Below, piece after piece: positions 1 through 12,291 of a DNA stretch of 64,000 nucleotides. The DNA lies in NCBI GenBank assembly GCA_963969595.1, contig OZ018415.1, forward strand, positions 9,176,001 through 9,240,000, given 5' to 3'. The notes beneath the pieces were generated by a model that saw nothing but the letters and a program-made list of their open reading frames with translations, did no database searches and had not been told where the DNA came from. Numbering within the stretch: the stretch's first letter is position 1; every line of letters starts with the position of its first letter. The position numbers and the translations under genes are program-made. The DNA is from Neckera pumila (Eukaryota > Streptophyta > Bryopsida > Hypnales > Neckeraceae).

Positions 1-1950
1 CTAAAACTGATCACTGCAAAGTTCTAGAAGCTGGTAAGGCGAGGACGCCATCTCGAGTGTCTCTACCGCCGAAACATGACAAATCACCCAAGGCAATATT
101 TTTTTGCAACTCACACTCCTAAGATCGACCGAAACTACTCAAGTCCTTTTCCACTGTAGGAACAAGCCGAGAAAAGCTGATCGTCAACAGCCTCTACGAC
201 GCAAATCAAATGACTGTCAAAACACGGCTCAACTCAAACTCTGGCATTTCAGCATGTATTGTCAAGATGAAATATGCCATGGCAACCGTGAGCTCATTTA
301 CGCAACCATGCCAGCTTAAGCACATCCATGCACAGGTGACGCACTGACTAGAGTTGCGGAATAATCGCGTAATGTGCTCCATTACAAGCCCCTTCAACCA
401 CTGTGAATCTCCAATCGCACTTGCACTTCCAAATCAAAGTCCTTTCAAACGACTGTGAATTCGAGGAGGTTCTGAGTCACCAAATGGCAACTCTTTCTAC
501 ATATCTCAATGGCACCGAGCCAGCATGCACCAGAGCAAAGGTGACACCACTTCAAGGCTTAAGCTCGCCAAATTGTGAGTCTTGACAAGAGAAAATGCAA
601 GAGAGCTGTATGACCGATGCAGTGTTTTCGGAAAATTCTTTTCGAAAAAATGCGTATGAACTGAGTTTAGAGATTGTCCTAAAATACTGAATACTCTCGC
701 AGTCTTCTGGATAATTTTTCGGATTGAAAGGATCAATTCTGATGGACGGAACGATAAACAGAAACTCGCTGACTAGCTAAACTGAGCTGACGCAGTGTTC
801 TCAATTTCTTTTTTTGGGGGATTCAACGGATCGAACGAATTCGGAGCTTAAACTGTGCATCTAAGAACGAGAGCTTTAAGAACACTGGATTACTGGCAGC
901 TGGAGTAAAGAAACTTAGTGCGAGCTTGAAGCAGCGAGTTCCTGACATGCAGAGGAAGAGAGCTCCTGCAGACACACGCTCTTCAAAGGAAGCTTCTTCA
1001 CTCGCTGCATGCTCTGTATGTTTGCATAGACGGTGGCGAAGCTCATACGTTCGTGAGCAATATTATAAGGAAAATACTATGAGGAGTGTGTAATACGAGG
1101 AAAAAGAAGGGCGGAGGTATGCATGAAAATGAAATAAATTAAGGTATGTTTGCATTTGATGTTGAAGAGTGTCGTTATTGAGGGTCTTAGGAAAAAAAAC
1201 TTGAGCTACTTCTAGACCAAATTCACATTGCAAACATCACCCCTAACACCAAGTGCTAATATATCTCTGCTATGGAAAAAGTAACAACACCTATGGTAGA
1301 CTTTAAAAATCTATTCATGGCTCCGATTAGAGAATTCTCTTAGTTTATTCAAACTGTTCATTGTTTTACTAGTATGACATCAAATGATTTGTCATACACT
1401 CCATACATTTTCCAGTTGGTAAATCCTCTAAAATGTACATGACAAGTCATACCAATACAGTGTTGGACTTGTAGGTAGTTGAAAGAGGACTCTACATTCT
1501 CTTAGCAGAAGCCTTCTGTTCAAAGGAAGCTTTTTGGCCAGTGGAGGAGGCTTTGCATCCTAAAAAGCTACAATATAGTGAATGAGGTGAAGTTTGAGTA
1601 GGAACTTATTCAAAAAGTATGCCAATGCTATAGGAACAAAACCTCTTAACATATAGCCTAACTTCTTGTTGTAGTCACTTCTACTATGCTAAGAACATTG
1701 ATATGAGGTCTTGAACAAAGTCAACAAATAGGGTATCAATTCATGCATGCATGGTTCACTTGTTTTCTTTCTTTCTTTTATATAACAAAAAGGAACTTTA
1801 CTTCACCATAGTGAACCTCTCCTTAACATGTTGCTACTTTATAAGAGACTATGTTTGTAAAGCACTAGCTCACTTTTCAAGTACTCAACTTCCTCACATT
1901 GTGATATAGCTTCTACCAATGCAAAACCTCCTCTTCTAAACAAAATGAGG
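1..1950. other. intergenic, no gene recognised
   Basis: Short open frames on both strands overlap one another and show neither family resemblance nor a convincing series of splice sites. Composition is mixed up to about 1.1 kb and AT-rich after that. I see nothing to annotate. Confidence 0.5.
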
Positions 1951-1959
1951 GTAGCAAAG

Positions 1960-2808
1960 AGTAAAAAAGTTTAAAAATTGATTTTTCAATATCTACTTGT
2001 AGGATCTCACACTAGACTATTTTAAAAATGTGTGATAGAAATTTCAAGAAAATTTGACCACATAGATTGGAAGATATTTCCATTAAAGTGAAAAAAACAA
2101 GTTTTTTTGCACCTTGCTCTACAACATTAGTTGGCTTTGAATCTTCTTAACTTCAAATAGTTGCAATATTAATTTTGCATTCCAAATTTTTTATGTTGAA
2201 GAATTGAGTTGAGAGTCTAGGAAAAAAAATCCCAAAAAACACACTTAATTTTCACTCATTAAAAATCATTAAATAGAAATAGATTCAAGATTGAAAAAAA
2301 ATGAAATTGTTAATAGCTTTAAGATGTAATTGAAATACAATAATCCCAACATTAATATAATTGTAGCAAGAAATTTTATTAATAACCCTATCTAACAAAA
2401 AAATTTGAAAAATTATTAAAATTGCATTTAAAAATGAATTCTATTAATTTTCAAGAAGATGCTTAGATTATATTGCCCCCAAAACAAGAGTGTTCATAAC
2501 TTTCTCATCAAAGATTCACATATAGACAAAAATATAATCATTGAGAAAAAAAATTTAAAAACTAAATAAATTCAAGTTTTTGGGTTTTTTTGGGGGTTAT
2601 CCCTCGAACTACTTCTTAGACTTAGAGTTACATAACTTTTGCTCCTAGGCACCAATTGAAATAAAATTACATTCCCAAACAGCTAATGTGAAATCTTCTC
2701 TTCAAAACAAGTTTCAAAAAATCATATCAAAAGTTAAAGTCACACAAGTCTACCCAAAATCCCAAGAATCTCTTGTAAGGACTTTGGGACTTTTGAGGTT
2801 AAGAAATG
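1960..2808 (+). repeat. family-1 non-coding repeat, copy A
   Basis: This AT-rich block aligns along most of its length with 43498-44428 and partly with 27296-28274. Shared phrases include the 'ttggaagatatt' segment, 'aatacaataatcccaa' and, near the right end, 'gcaccaattgaaataaaa'. It ends near 'gggacttttgaggttaag', a decayed form of the family end TTTAGGGGTTAA. The left end is eroded and its position is approximate. There is no coding capacity. It is probably a non-autonomous DNA element, judged from the terminal inverted repeats of other copies. Confidence 0.7.
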
Positions 2809-3519
2809 CACAAGCAAGTTGAGTGGAAATGTGTACCTTGAACTTCAACAATAAGATGAGTTCACATGTAATCGATAATAATTGCAATTGAGTATACTTA
2901 TTATTATAAAATATAAATTAAATGTTTATTGAAACTTATTGGCAAATGAACGATCATTCAAACACACATTTTGCATTATTAGGACATCGTATGAATTCGT
3001 TATGAAATTTCAAAGTATTATTTGTAGGTGCAAAAAAAATTGACAAGAGGCTCTTCTACACCCTCATTTTGCAATTGACCTTGTGTCATCAATATCTAAG
3101 GTCTAGGGTCCTTTTGGTACAAATGTTGGGCCACAATTTGGACACTTGATGATTGTGGGGAGAACAAATGGTATCATGCAATTAAGAAGCCTGTCCAACA
3201 AGTATCTACAATGAAGCAGGGTTTGACACAAATTGCAAATGCTATTCTTCACTAATTATTTTCTCCATATTAATGAATAAATTACAATTTTCAGCGTGAA
3301 TCAAGAAGACCCCAACTACCATTCTTAGCATGAATCACAAGAAAGTTATCCCAAAAATCCTTCTTTGCAACTTAGCTTTAAGATCTGTATCTGCATCTTT
3401 ACCTCTCCTCCACAAATACCTTCTATTTTCTGATATTGCATGATTTCTTCCATAAAATTGTTAGTGATATTTGTCGGTGCTTATCATCACCACATACAAT
3501 CACTGCATAGTTGGAACAG
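2809..3519. other. intergenic, no gene recognised
   Basis: AT-rich sequence between repeat copy A and the outer edge of the left arm of the inverted duplication. No reading frame or repeat could be supported. Confidence 0.5.
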
Positions 3520-3891
3520 AAATACACATACAGAAGAAAGAGTCCGGCTTAGAGGATGTCCATGAAACGTTTAATTCCAATTGTCATCACAAGCTCCCCC
3601 ATCCTATATGCACAACCCTACTAAAATAGGCAATACTGACAAGGTGGACGTCTACCTGATCGTCACAGCAGAGGATCAAAGGCAAGATGCCAGTACATAG
3701 GTTCCTAACCCAACAGCCCAGTCAATGGATTGGATGATGGAACAACCACACTAAAACATTCCAAATGACCTTAGCTAATCCTTCAGTTTCTACATTGCCA
3801 CAACTCAATACTGTAATATAACCTAATCGACTCTTCAACAATTTCACCAACTACTTTACAGAACAGGGAGAGACGACCAAATCGGATACCT

Positions 3892-6800
3892 CTAATCATT
3901 GTGGCCGCTACCAGCTGCTGCATGGTTTTGCAGAAAAACCGTGATACTGCGCCAGTAGCGCTCACCGCCCTGCATCCATGTATCCATATGCATGCCATCT
4001 GGAAATTCAACAAAAGTGTGCTGGGCCCTAGAAGTCGCCTGAGCTGCCGCATATAGTTGTTGCATGTGAGCTGGAGGTACCATCTCGTCCAATTGACCAG
4101 ACAAAAATAAAATGGGTGCATCGACCTGGAAGTCAACAAGAAGACAACAGGATAAGTAAAGCAATCACAGAATAAAAAAGAAAGTCCATTCATGAAAGGA
4201 TCCAAATGACGAAAATAGTGTCAAGTACACCCCAAAACAACAGTGCACCAAGAAACGACATTGTGTAGTGTTGATGGACATTTGATGTCTCTAAACGTAG
4301 GATTCTCGTACGTAGAGTCAGTTCTCTTAGTTTGTTGGTTTAGGGTATACTTACCTTACATCTCGGGGGGAAAAAAGGACCAGCCTACTCTTAACAATAC
4401 ACGACCTCTTTGTACCCAAAATGGACAGTAAATAACTGAGAACCAAATATGAATACAGCCCAACGTCCAAAGCGAAGGGTAGGACAGAATAACTTACATG
4501 TTTGATGAGTTCAATGGTTTTCCAAGGGGACTTCACGAACCAATTCAACAACCCACCCCTCCCACCAACAATGTATCTCAAAACTGGAAGCATCACCCCT
4601 GCCATATCAAGAACGGAAGTGAACGTGTTCTCCAGGATCAAACCAGCTACCTGCAACCAAAAGAGGAGCGGGTTTCAAATACAACCCAGGTTTTCCGGAA
4701 GCATAGTTGAGTAGGAATGTGCCAGCCAGCAACAATGAAACTAAAACTGTCAGCCACTACGGTCGTCAGGTAGAGGGTCGACGAAGCGACCAGTTACCGT
4801 CGCAGTGCAATCATGAGGGGGCTAGTCCCCTTAAAATATGTTTCGGTAAATATTTCACACATTCTTCATTTCAAAGATATGAGATCTGGTTGGACAACCA
4901 AATTGTTCGTGCAATGAACCTTTAACAAAAAGCGCGAGTTTGCATACTACACACCCATTGCTCATTCAAAACCGACCATGTAGGTACTCCATTATGCACA
5001 TAGAACATTCGAACAGCACACAGTAACTATTGCAGGGTTATTAATAGGGAGGGTTTCAAGAGCCCGAACTGGTGAAAGACGTCCACCTCAACTCATGAAC
5101 ACACATGCTCAGTCAGAATCACAGCAACAACAGAAGGAAAAATCAGAGGAATGTTCTGTTGCCAGATGATAGATTGCAAATGGTCAACCTTTCCAGGGTT
5201 GTCGCGCACAAGAGCAGCCCCAACAGCTCCACCAAGTGATCTTCCAAACACCACGATCCTTCTCGAATCAACACTGGACCTTTTGTACAAGTAGTCCAGT
5301 GCTGCCTGACAAGCATCAAACAACGCTGGTTGTCAATGGAGAAGGAAATGTTCAATATTTCTTGGAAGGCAGTAAAATCTGGGGTTCCTACCAGCATGAT
5401 CCCACTTACACATCTACAAACTCCGGAAATGCATCAACTAGACTCCTTGCCATAACAGAGAAGATAACCAGTTATCACTTGCATCCACCGCACAGAACCA
5501 AGACCAATAAAAAAACGCCCCGTGCACTAATCAATGAAAAAAAGGCGTCTAACAAGCACCTTCACAGATTCTGCCATCTAGAGCTGCCAAAACTCCCAAC
5601 AAAATGGATTTCCTGATCGCAGATAAAGAAAACGAAAGAAATCAAAGTACAGTTTACGACACAATAGAAATGCACTGATGGTCTACAATTTACGCTCCTT
5701 ACAATCCGCACACTGGAATTGATGTGAAGAATAAAATCCACACCTGAGCATCCAGTTGAAGGCCATGCTGAGAAGGGATGCCCGCGCTGTCTCCATACCT
5801 ATGCAGACAAAAATTAATTATTCAGAATTGGAGAAATAGAACCCCTCTCCACCAAACCACATCAACAACCATCATGTGCAAATTCAAAAGATGACCATAG
5901 AACCTGAAATGTTGCAAATAATAGTGCATACATGACTTCCCAAACTTGCAGCGTGCAAAGGCGAGCTGCTATATTTATCACATGTACGGACAACTATCAT
6001 TAGTTCTAACAGCTAAAGGAGTCTCTTTTATAAATCTTCCACGTCAAGTACTCTCAGCAGTATACTTTAGAAAAATATCACAAAGGATAGAAGAACATAC
6101 CCACGATACGAGAGCATGAACACGTTGCACTTCAATCGCCGCACCATGGGTTCCACAAACTGCAGACGGTGTGCTATGTCTGTTTAACAAGGCATGTAAG
6201 AACGACAAGACTTCACAGGATCTCCGGAATTACTATCGTAGGACCTACTGTTTAAATTGGACAAGACTGCACCAGCGACACGCCACGGCTGCCAAGAACA
6301 TAAAGAGACTGAATAAAGAACATAAAGAGCAAAACAAACACACATAATAGAAAATCAAGCAACCTGTCGGTGAAATCATCATAGGATACTGCCAGCATTT
6401 TCTTGAAAAAATAAAATTGTTGGCCCTGCACAAGATCAAACTCATTGCAATAAGAAACTACGCAGCCCAGCCCAATATAACTACCGCCTCAGTACTTCGA
6501 AAGATGAGAAGAGGAAACAACCACCCCACACCCGCACTACTTCACCACAATGAAGCTCTAGAAATGAAAAGGGTCATAGTCAAAACTATCAGGTCGAAAG
6601 TCTTCAACAAAAAGCCCGGTCCCCAATCTACAGTAAAAAGACCGAAGGCAAATCTCATATCTTTACTTAGGACCTCCAACTGAACTGGTTACGAGAAAAA
6701 TCCAAACAATTGCTTGTGCGGTAAAGGAAATGTTCAGGAGTCAATTATGACACCTGGATTGTTGGTATGTGCCTCAATGTACCAACTATGCAGTCGTACT

Positions 6801-7000
6801 CCGTCCTTGGCATTCAGCCACACGTTCTCGTACCGAAGCTGAAGCCGTGAGGGAAGAATCGGGTACCCACGCTTCATTCCAGGAAGGACCGGGACGTAGA
6901 CCAGCTTCTCTTGAAAGGCGACTAGCATCGCCACACCGGCACAAATCAGCCCTCCGACTGCATAGAGCAGACCGTTCACCAACGTCCACCAGCCTCCCAT
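3892..7000 (-). CDS. WAV2/BEM46-like alpha/beta hydrolase, left copy
   Basis: Predicted membrane-anchored serine hydrolase of the BEM46/ABHD13 group, whose Arabidopsis member WAV2 acts in root bending; the substrate is unknown. Exons on the minus strand: 7000-6754, 6425-6390, 6179-6101, 5798-5744, 5305-5189, 4650-4498 and 4125-3892. All junctions are GT-AG and phases agree, giving 306 codons plus stop, close to the family length. A hydrophobic segment at about residues 8-28 should anchor the protein. Nucleophile motif GRSLGG has Ser162; the acid is probably Asp242 (in LDEMVPP) and the base His275 (in GMHMD). The start is the ATG at 7000, beginning MGGWW, where family similarity begins. It differs from the right copy at residues 14, 19, 128, 255 and 292. 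No disabling change is visible, so both copies look functional. Confidence 0.93.
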
Positions 7001-7262
7001 CCTCGCTAGACGGAGTCAGAACCCACCCTTACCCAGATTGCTGCACAACAAATTAGCATCCAGTTAGACCCTCCGCTCAGACATCCATATTCTAGATGAT
7101 GAACAGAATGCTTCAGGTCGATGTTTTGTCCAAATACCTTCTCATTCATACAGATACCTTCTCATTCATACAAAGCTATGAAGCCTTTCACTAATTTCGA
7201 ATACCGACACTGCATTTCACGTTCGTGAATTCATTCTTGAAGACTCCCACACACAACTTTCT

Positions 7263-7514
7263 TTGAACTTGATATTGCATTCCGATGAAATCATCTGGGA
7301 GGCTAGTAGAAAGGCGGACCTTATTGGACATGAAACAACTCAAAGTCAATGTGATCACCCCCTCGGGGATTATTCTTCGGAGGTATTGGATTCAACAACA
7401 GCAAGATCGTTCCAGAATTTTATGTTTATACACGCCAATGCGGGGGCGATATACCGCAGGTATAAATTTGAACTTCTGTTCGATGAGCTTCTAGAAACAC
7501 ATACCTGGCAGTAG
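7263..7514 (+). other. duplicated open frame at inner edge of left arm
   Basis: An open frame of 83 codons lies upstream of the hydrolase gene on the opposite strand, at the extreme inner end of the arm. Its partner in the other arm (20651-20412, minus) stays open over 79 codons with the same C-terminus (LLETHTWQ) and a length difference of whole codons. A second overlapping frame is also open in both copies. I recognise no family. It could be an exon cut by the duplication boundary, a small divergent gene, or leader sequence that happens to be open. Confidence 0.3.
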
Positions 7515-8520
7515 GTATCGCTGTAAAACTGAAGCAATTTAGAGCTTCCTTATCGAACCTGGTACAGCCGGAATCCAATACACGACGCCAAGGATCAATT
7601 CAAATCAACTTGGAATCCAATCGCCCGGAATCTAATACACGACAATCACATTTATTTTTAAAACTCAAAATGCACATGTGATTTATTCCGTCGCAAATCC
7701 CGCACTACTAACGAGGGTAAAAATCACAGCTCTCACATAGGAGTCCCTCCTCGCCAGAGCTAAAACCAAAAACAGAACATACTTCATGTCAACATCATGC
7801 AGGGAGAGGTGAAATCGAATTCAAAGGACCCTAGAAAAACCAGAACAGAGCCGGCATCCATACCTGTGACGACGCAAAATACCGAAGCGTGACCCGCCCT
7901 TCCTTGTACCTTAATTTTCCAGAATGGGATTTATCTGCGATTCAAGATGCAGTAATTTTCCAGATTAGCTCTGAGTGAACACTAAGGCTCCGTCACAAAT
8001 TACTTTCCACTACTCTGCATGTGCTACGTTCATTTAAAATTGAAACCCAGTGTCATTGACAGATAAAATCTCACACACAGATAAAAATAAAATGAATAAG
8101 ACCTCGAAAGCCCTTCAAAGCACTGGACTGAAAACACGGAAGTGAGGAAGCTTTCTATCACAAATCACACTGTATTCAATTAATCGTCGACACCATGCAG
8201 TGGCGTACTTTGATTATGTAAAAAAAAGACATGAACAGTCTTCAAGCGAAGACTTACAACACCTCGCCCGGGACCTTAAAATGGACCATAGACATGAACA
8301 AACTATAAAGAAATCCAAGAAGGATATCCTGTGTCAAGCCAAACGCTCAGCAACTACAATTCTCACTCATTAACCAGGATTTCACTCATGCACAAATGAA
8401 ATGTTCAGTCTCGTAGTTGAAAATAAATTGAACTACTTATAACGAAAACACACCCAGCTGGATACTTTCTATTCCAAGGTATTATCGTCTTGGCCAATGC
8501 AGCAAACAGTTTTCACCACT

Positions 8521-9420
8521 CGTGAATAATTCTTGTAATCAAAACATCCGGCCTCACCTCAATCTCACTTTTCAACTGATCAAAGAAGTCGCGCTGCATT
8601 TGATCTCTGATGTCAAGCGCGAATTGCCCACTGAAAAACGAAAACGAAAACATTTCTGAACAAAACAGCTCCAGACAGTAAGGACAAGAGCAACTCGACA
8701 CCAAGTCATCAAAAGAATTGAAACAGGGAATTTTGAGACAATTGGAATAACTGATGGTTAAGGATCAGAACATCAAGCTTTCTGAAACAACGTCAAATAT
8801 ACCATGTCATTCAACTGCCATTGATGAGAAATGTTGTTGCCAAGGGCTTCCGCAGAGTGGCAATAAACCCGTCCACTTCTCGTCGGGTACGATTTTTGGC
8901 TTCTGTTCAATAGTACAAAATGACATGCCACATTTAAACATCCCAACTGTGAATTGATCTTCCTGCAAATCCGAGTGAATTGTGTGCAATAAATGAGACT
9001 AAGACGAAAGAAATTCAACAATTGCCCTAAACGGCTCTATTCTAAACCTCTGAACTGCAAACCTCAGAATGCCAAACTTCAAACTCTAACAACACCTTTA
9101 CAAAGTCTATAGAAAGCCGAGGGATGGTTTCACTCAGGCTCAAAGGTACGGCTCTCATTCAAATAAACATTAATCTCATACGCCAATTTTCCACATAGCT
9201 GGAGTAATGCTGCATCATAATTCGAGAAGTTTGCCACACTTAATCCTCAAATCAATGAATACCCAAAATCAAAATCCTAGTGAATATTAATGAAAATCCT
9301 AGTGAATATTATTGGCAGAAAATCAGGTCAGCAGAGCACACACCTTCTCAAAGGCAAGGGCAACCTTATCAAGGTTTTATCAAGATATCTGTTTCGGGGA
9401 TTCAACAATACCTGAAAAGA
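8521..9420 (-). CDS. unrecognised minus-strand gene, exon candidates
   Basis: Two stretches read like real exons on the minus strand. One, near 8960-8807, follows a 'gcag' acceptor and encodes EDQFTVGMFKCGMSF followed by a Trp/Pro-rich stretch (WTGLLPLCGSPWQQHF). The other, near 8630-8521, follows a 'tttttcag' acceptor and encodes GQFALDIRDQMQRDFFDQL, with a possible GT donor after SEIE. A small exon candidate lies near 9410-9345. I found no convincing ATG and could not join all pieces in one frame, so the model is incomplete or the gene is decayed. No family is recognised. The probable leader, 9770-10140, is duplicated in tandem. Confidence 0.35.
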
Positions 9421-9786
9421 ATGCACTCTGTGTTAAAACTAAAACTAAACAATGTTGCCGTTCAATTGTGTTCAAGAGCTTAGGCTAGTTCCTTCAGGTC
9501 AGGTCAACTCAACATTAAGATTTGAACAACAATCTTCAGTTCCTGGCCTTCACACGAATGGAATTCCAATACGTGTCATGAACCAAATTCTCACTTGAAA
9601 ACAACGACGGTAAAATTGGCAGCACAGAGTTGGGTTTGTCACACTTTCTCCGAGTCTAAAACTACTATGAAGAATGAGAAGGTATGGAGTGAGAAGAGGA
9701 GACAAAAGGAGCCCTACTCCATGAAGGTGTGACACCCATTTTGAATCCTGCGGAGAATGGAGAAAGAGATTACCTGCGCAAATTAT

Positions 9787-10140
9787 GAAGCTCTCGAACG
9801 GAAATCCGCTTGTGTCAGTAGTAGCTGCACCTCTTTCAACGAATCCTGCAGGCTCGATCGCTACAAAACTCCAAACCCTAAGTAAGCCCCAAGTCTTTTG
9901 GATTCTAGAAAATGAGCAAAAGAACTCCCATGCTTTTCGATGAAGGAACTAAAGAAAAAGGCTCTACAGAGAAATGACGCCAGCAACAAGAGCAAAACAA
10001 CCGACACGAATCCACTTGCGTCAATAGCTCCTCCTCTTTCAATCCTGCATGCTCGATCGCTACAGAACTCCGAACCCTAAGCCCCGATCTTCTGGATTTT
10101 AGAAAATGAGCAGGACTTCTAATGGTTTTCGATGAAGAAA
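9787..10140. repeat. tandem duplication of a leader/promoter segment
   Basis: About 140 bases occur twice in direct orientation (roughly 9787-9955 and 10010-10140). The shared core contains 'gctcgatcgctacaraactcc', then 'aaccctaag' and 'attytagaaaatgagca'. The segment lies where the 5' leader of the unrecognised minus-strand gene should be. In that orientation the first copy ends at a possible splice donor (9774-9769). The copies have diverged by substitutions and small indels. Confidence 0.7.
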
Positions 10141-10428
10141 CGAAAACGTGAGAGAGATTCTATAGAGGAATGACAATGGAGTGCAGCGCGGCCAGGATGA
10201 CCTGAGAGAAGGACGAGAAAAAGCGTGAAATGAATTCCCTGGATGCAGAAAAAAAGAACACGGTTTTCCCTTATCGGACTTCGGTTATAATAGGGAGGGA
10301 AAAATATACGAGTAAGAAATTCATTTATTAAAAAAGATGAAAAACATCCATGCCGATAGATGAAAAATTGTATGGTAATTGTCTCTATTGTCCAATTCAT
10401 GGGTAGTTAGGGGTTACATATGAAACAT

Positions 10429-11454
10429 TACCCCTGAAATTCTTTCATGTTTAGAGGCCCACAACTACTTCAAAATACTCAACTCCAAAGCAAGGTCAAA
10501 ATCTTCATCAAAATTTATTTTTTAACCTCTAAAGGACTCCCATGTGTTTTTTGGCCATATAGAAATTTTGGGCAGGTACATGTGAATTGAGATATCCATA
10601 TTTGAGGCTGAAATTTTAATAGAAGGTGGGAATGAGGAATATCTTCATGTGTACCAAGTTTCATGACAATTCAAAATACAAGTCAAAAGTTGTGAACTAA
10701 TATGTTACTTTTTTTTGTAACTGGGTAGTTTGGGCAGATCACAAAAAATTATTTTTTCCGGAATTTTCTTTTGAAATTGGTTCTCTACATTTATATATAC
10801 TTAAAAAGCTTTGAGTCATTCCATTTCAATCAATGAACCAAATGTTATGAGGGTTTTTGGTTTGCGGGCAGTTATGGATTGTCTACTCTAAAAAAAACTT
10901 TAAAGTCGTTTATTTAACTCAATTTTCAATATCTTTGGAAAAAATAAAAAAATCCTAGGATGTAGATTGATTATTACAACATTACAACCGTTGGGATTGA
11001 CATTTTTGAATTCCATAATTAAATTTTTAACAATTTAGTATTTTGAATAATTTTCTACTTCTTTCTACTTACTATTTTTTTCCTATATGTTGTACAATTC
11101 CGAATGATGTGAAGTTTTTCAAGCATATAGACAACTTGTTTAGGAAACTGATATCAAAGAAGCACCACCTTTATCAGCATTTTTTCATTGAAAAGTGAGC
11201 TTGCAAAGTGCAATTGCCCGGTATTTCGCAGGATTGAAAAAATGGTTTTCAAGACTTTGAATGCTTATATCTTATGATCCACATGGTGGAATTTTCTGAA
11301 TTTTTTACCACATGTTTTCAAAATATCATACTACAAGATCCTACGGTTACATGTGTCAAAAATTGTTTTTCTCCAAAAATTTGGTAGTTGTATTAGAAAT
11401 GGCAGTTTTGGAGCGTTTTTGGTGATTACATAGTCATGAATCTTTAGGGGTTAA
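10429..11454 (-). repeat. family-1 non-coding repeat, copy D (inverted)
   Basis: The reverse complement begins with TTAACCCCTAAAG and matches the start of copies B and C, including the 'accacatgttttcaaaat' region read on the plus strand. The right terminus on the plus strand is 'tctttaggggttaa' at 11441-11454. The left end is approximate, near 'ttacccctgaaat' at 10429. There is no coding potential. At about 1 kb it may be composite. Confidence 0.65.
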
Positions 11455-12020
11455 CAAATCCAACCGTAGGATCTTTTTGTTAATTTGTTCAAGTACATTG
11501 TTCCAAAATTGTAGAGTGGATATCCCCGCCGATTGCCAATTCAATGTGCCTAAACTTCAAAATGTTGACTTTTCTAGCCCTTTTTAAATTGTGAAGTTTT
11601 GCCTTTCAATATTTTTAAGAAAAACACACACGCATGTCCTAGATATAATTTGTGCATTTTAGTCAATATATTGAAAAATAGTTTAAAAAGATATGTAAAA
11701 AATTTTAGCCACAAAAAAAATTATATTCATTTTAAAAAAAATTGTAGAGTGGAAGGTCTTACTAAATGAAAGATAAAACTAATAGACTAATAATTTTTGG
11801 AAGAATTTAATAATTATTAATTGCAATGGTGAGAATGATTTCATAAATAATTATTATTCTTTAATTTTATTTTTATTTGAAAATTTTCAAACTTGAGAGC
11901 AAAATAAACTCCTCATAACTTTTCCCTCACTATTTTGAATTGAATGGTTCAAATGTTTTCTAATTATCCATCTATAATATCCCCAAAAAATAGTTAATAA
12001 TTTTTTAGAATCCTTAGAGG

Positions 12021-12291
12021 AGATTTGAGGTCTAATGAGGGCCATTACAGGCTTGTTTTCCTATTTTGAATCAACAATATGCTATCAAAATTTTTTTTTC
12101 AAAAATTCAAAAAATAAAAATAAAAATTCAAAAGCTTTCTCTATATATAAGTAACTAGAAAATTTTGAATATTTTTTTTTTCAAAAAATCTGACGTAGCA
12201 CTCTTTCGACCACATCAAACTGCTGATGTGGAGAGTTTCTACAATCCGGGAACTCAAGATAACTTGTGGCCCTCCCTTGCCCTCAAGTATC
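12021..12291. mobile_element. family-2 MITE-like element, copy 1
   Basis: This short element begins AGATTTGAGG and ends with the imperfect complement 'ccctcaagtatct'. Internally it has 'gtagcactctttcgaccacatcaaactg' and a 'tggccctcccttgccctcaa' tail. The inverted sequence at 14098-14340 shares both ends and the central block. Small size, terminal inverted repeats and lack of coding capacity point to a miniature DNA transposon. No clear target-site duplication was found. Confidence 0.6.

Larger units (their letters stand above)
3520..7525. repeat. left arm of ~4 kb inverted duplication
   Basis: The reverse complement of this segment matches 20403-24575 almost end to end, covering exons, introns, leader and 3' flank of the hydrolase gene. 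Exon identity is very high, with five amino-acid differences in 306. One intron I compared by eye (6430-6680 against 21420-21670) is clearly more diverged, at very roughly nine bases in ten. The left arm carries a private 20-base tandem duplication near 7133-7170. Similarity stops abruptly just after 7516 on the inner side and near 3520 on the outer side. Confidence 0.92.

Noticed and set aside
11441..11454. TTTAGGG-containing repeat ends (also at 14563, 28203, 44410) resembling plant telomere repeat TTTAGGG
   Set aside because: Only one unit each time and always at the end of a family-1 repeat, so it belongs to the element terminus and is not interstitial telomere.
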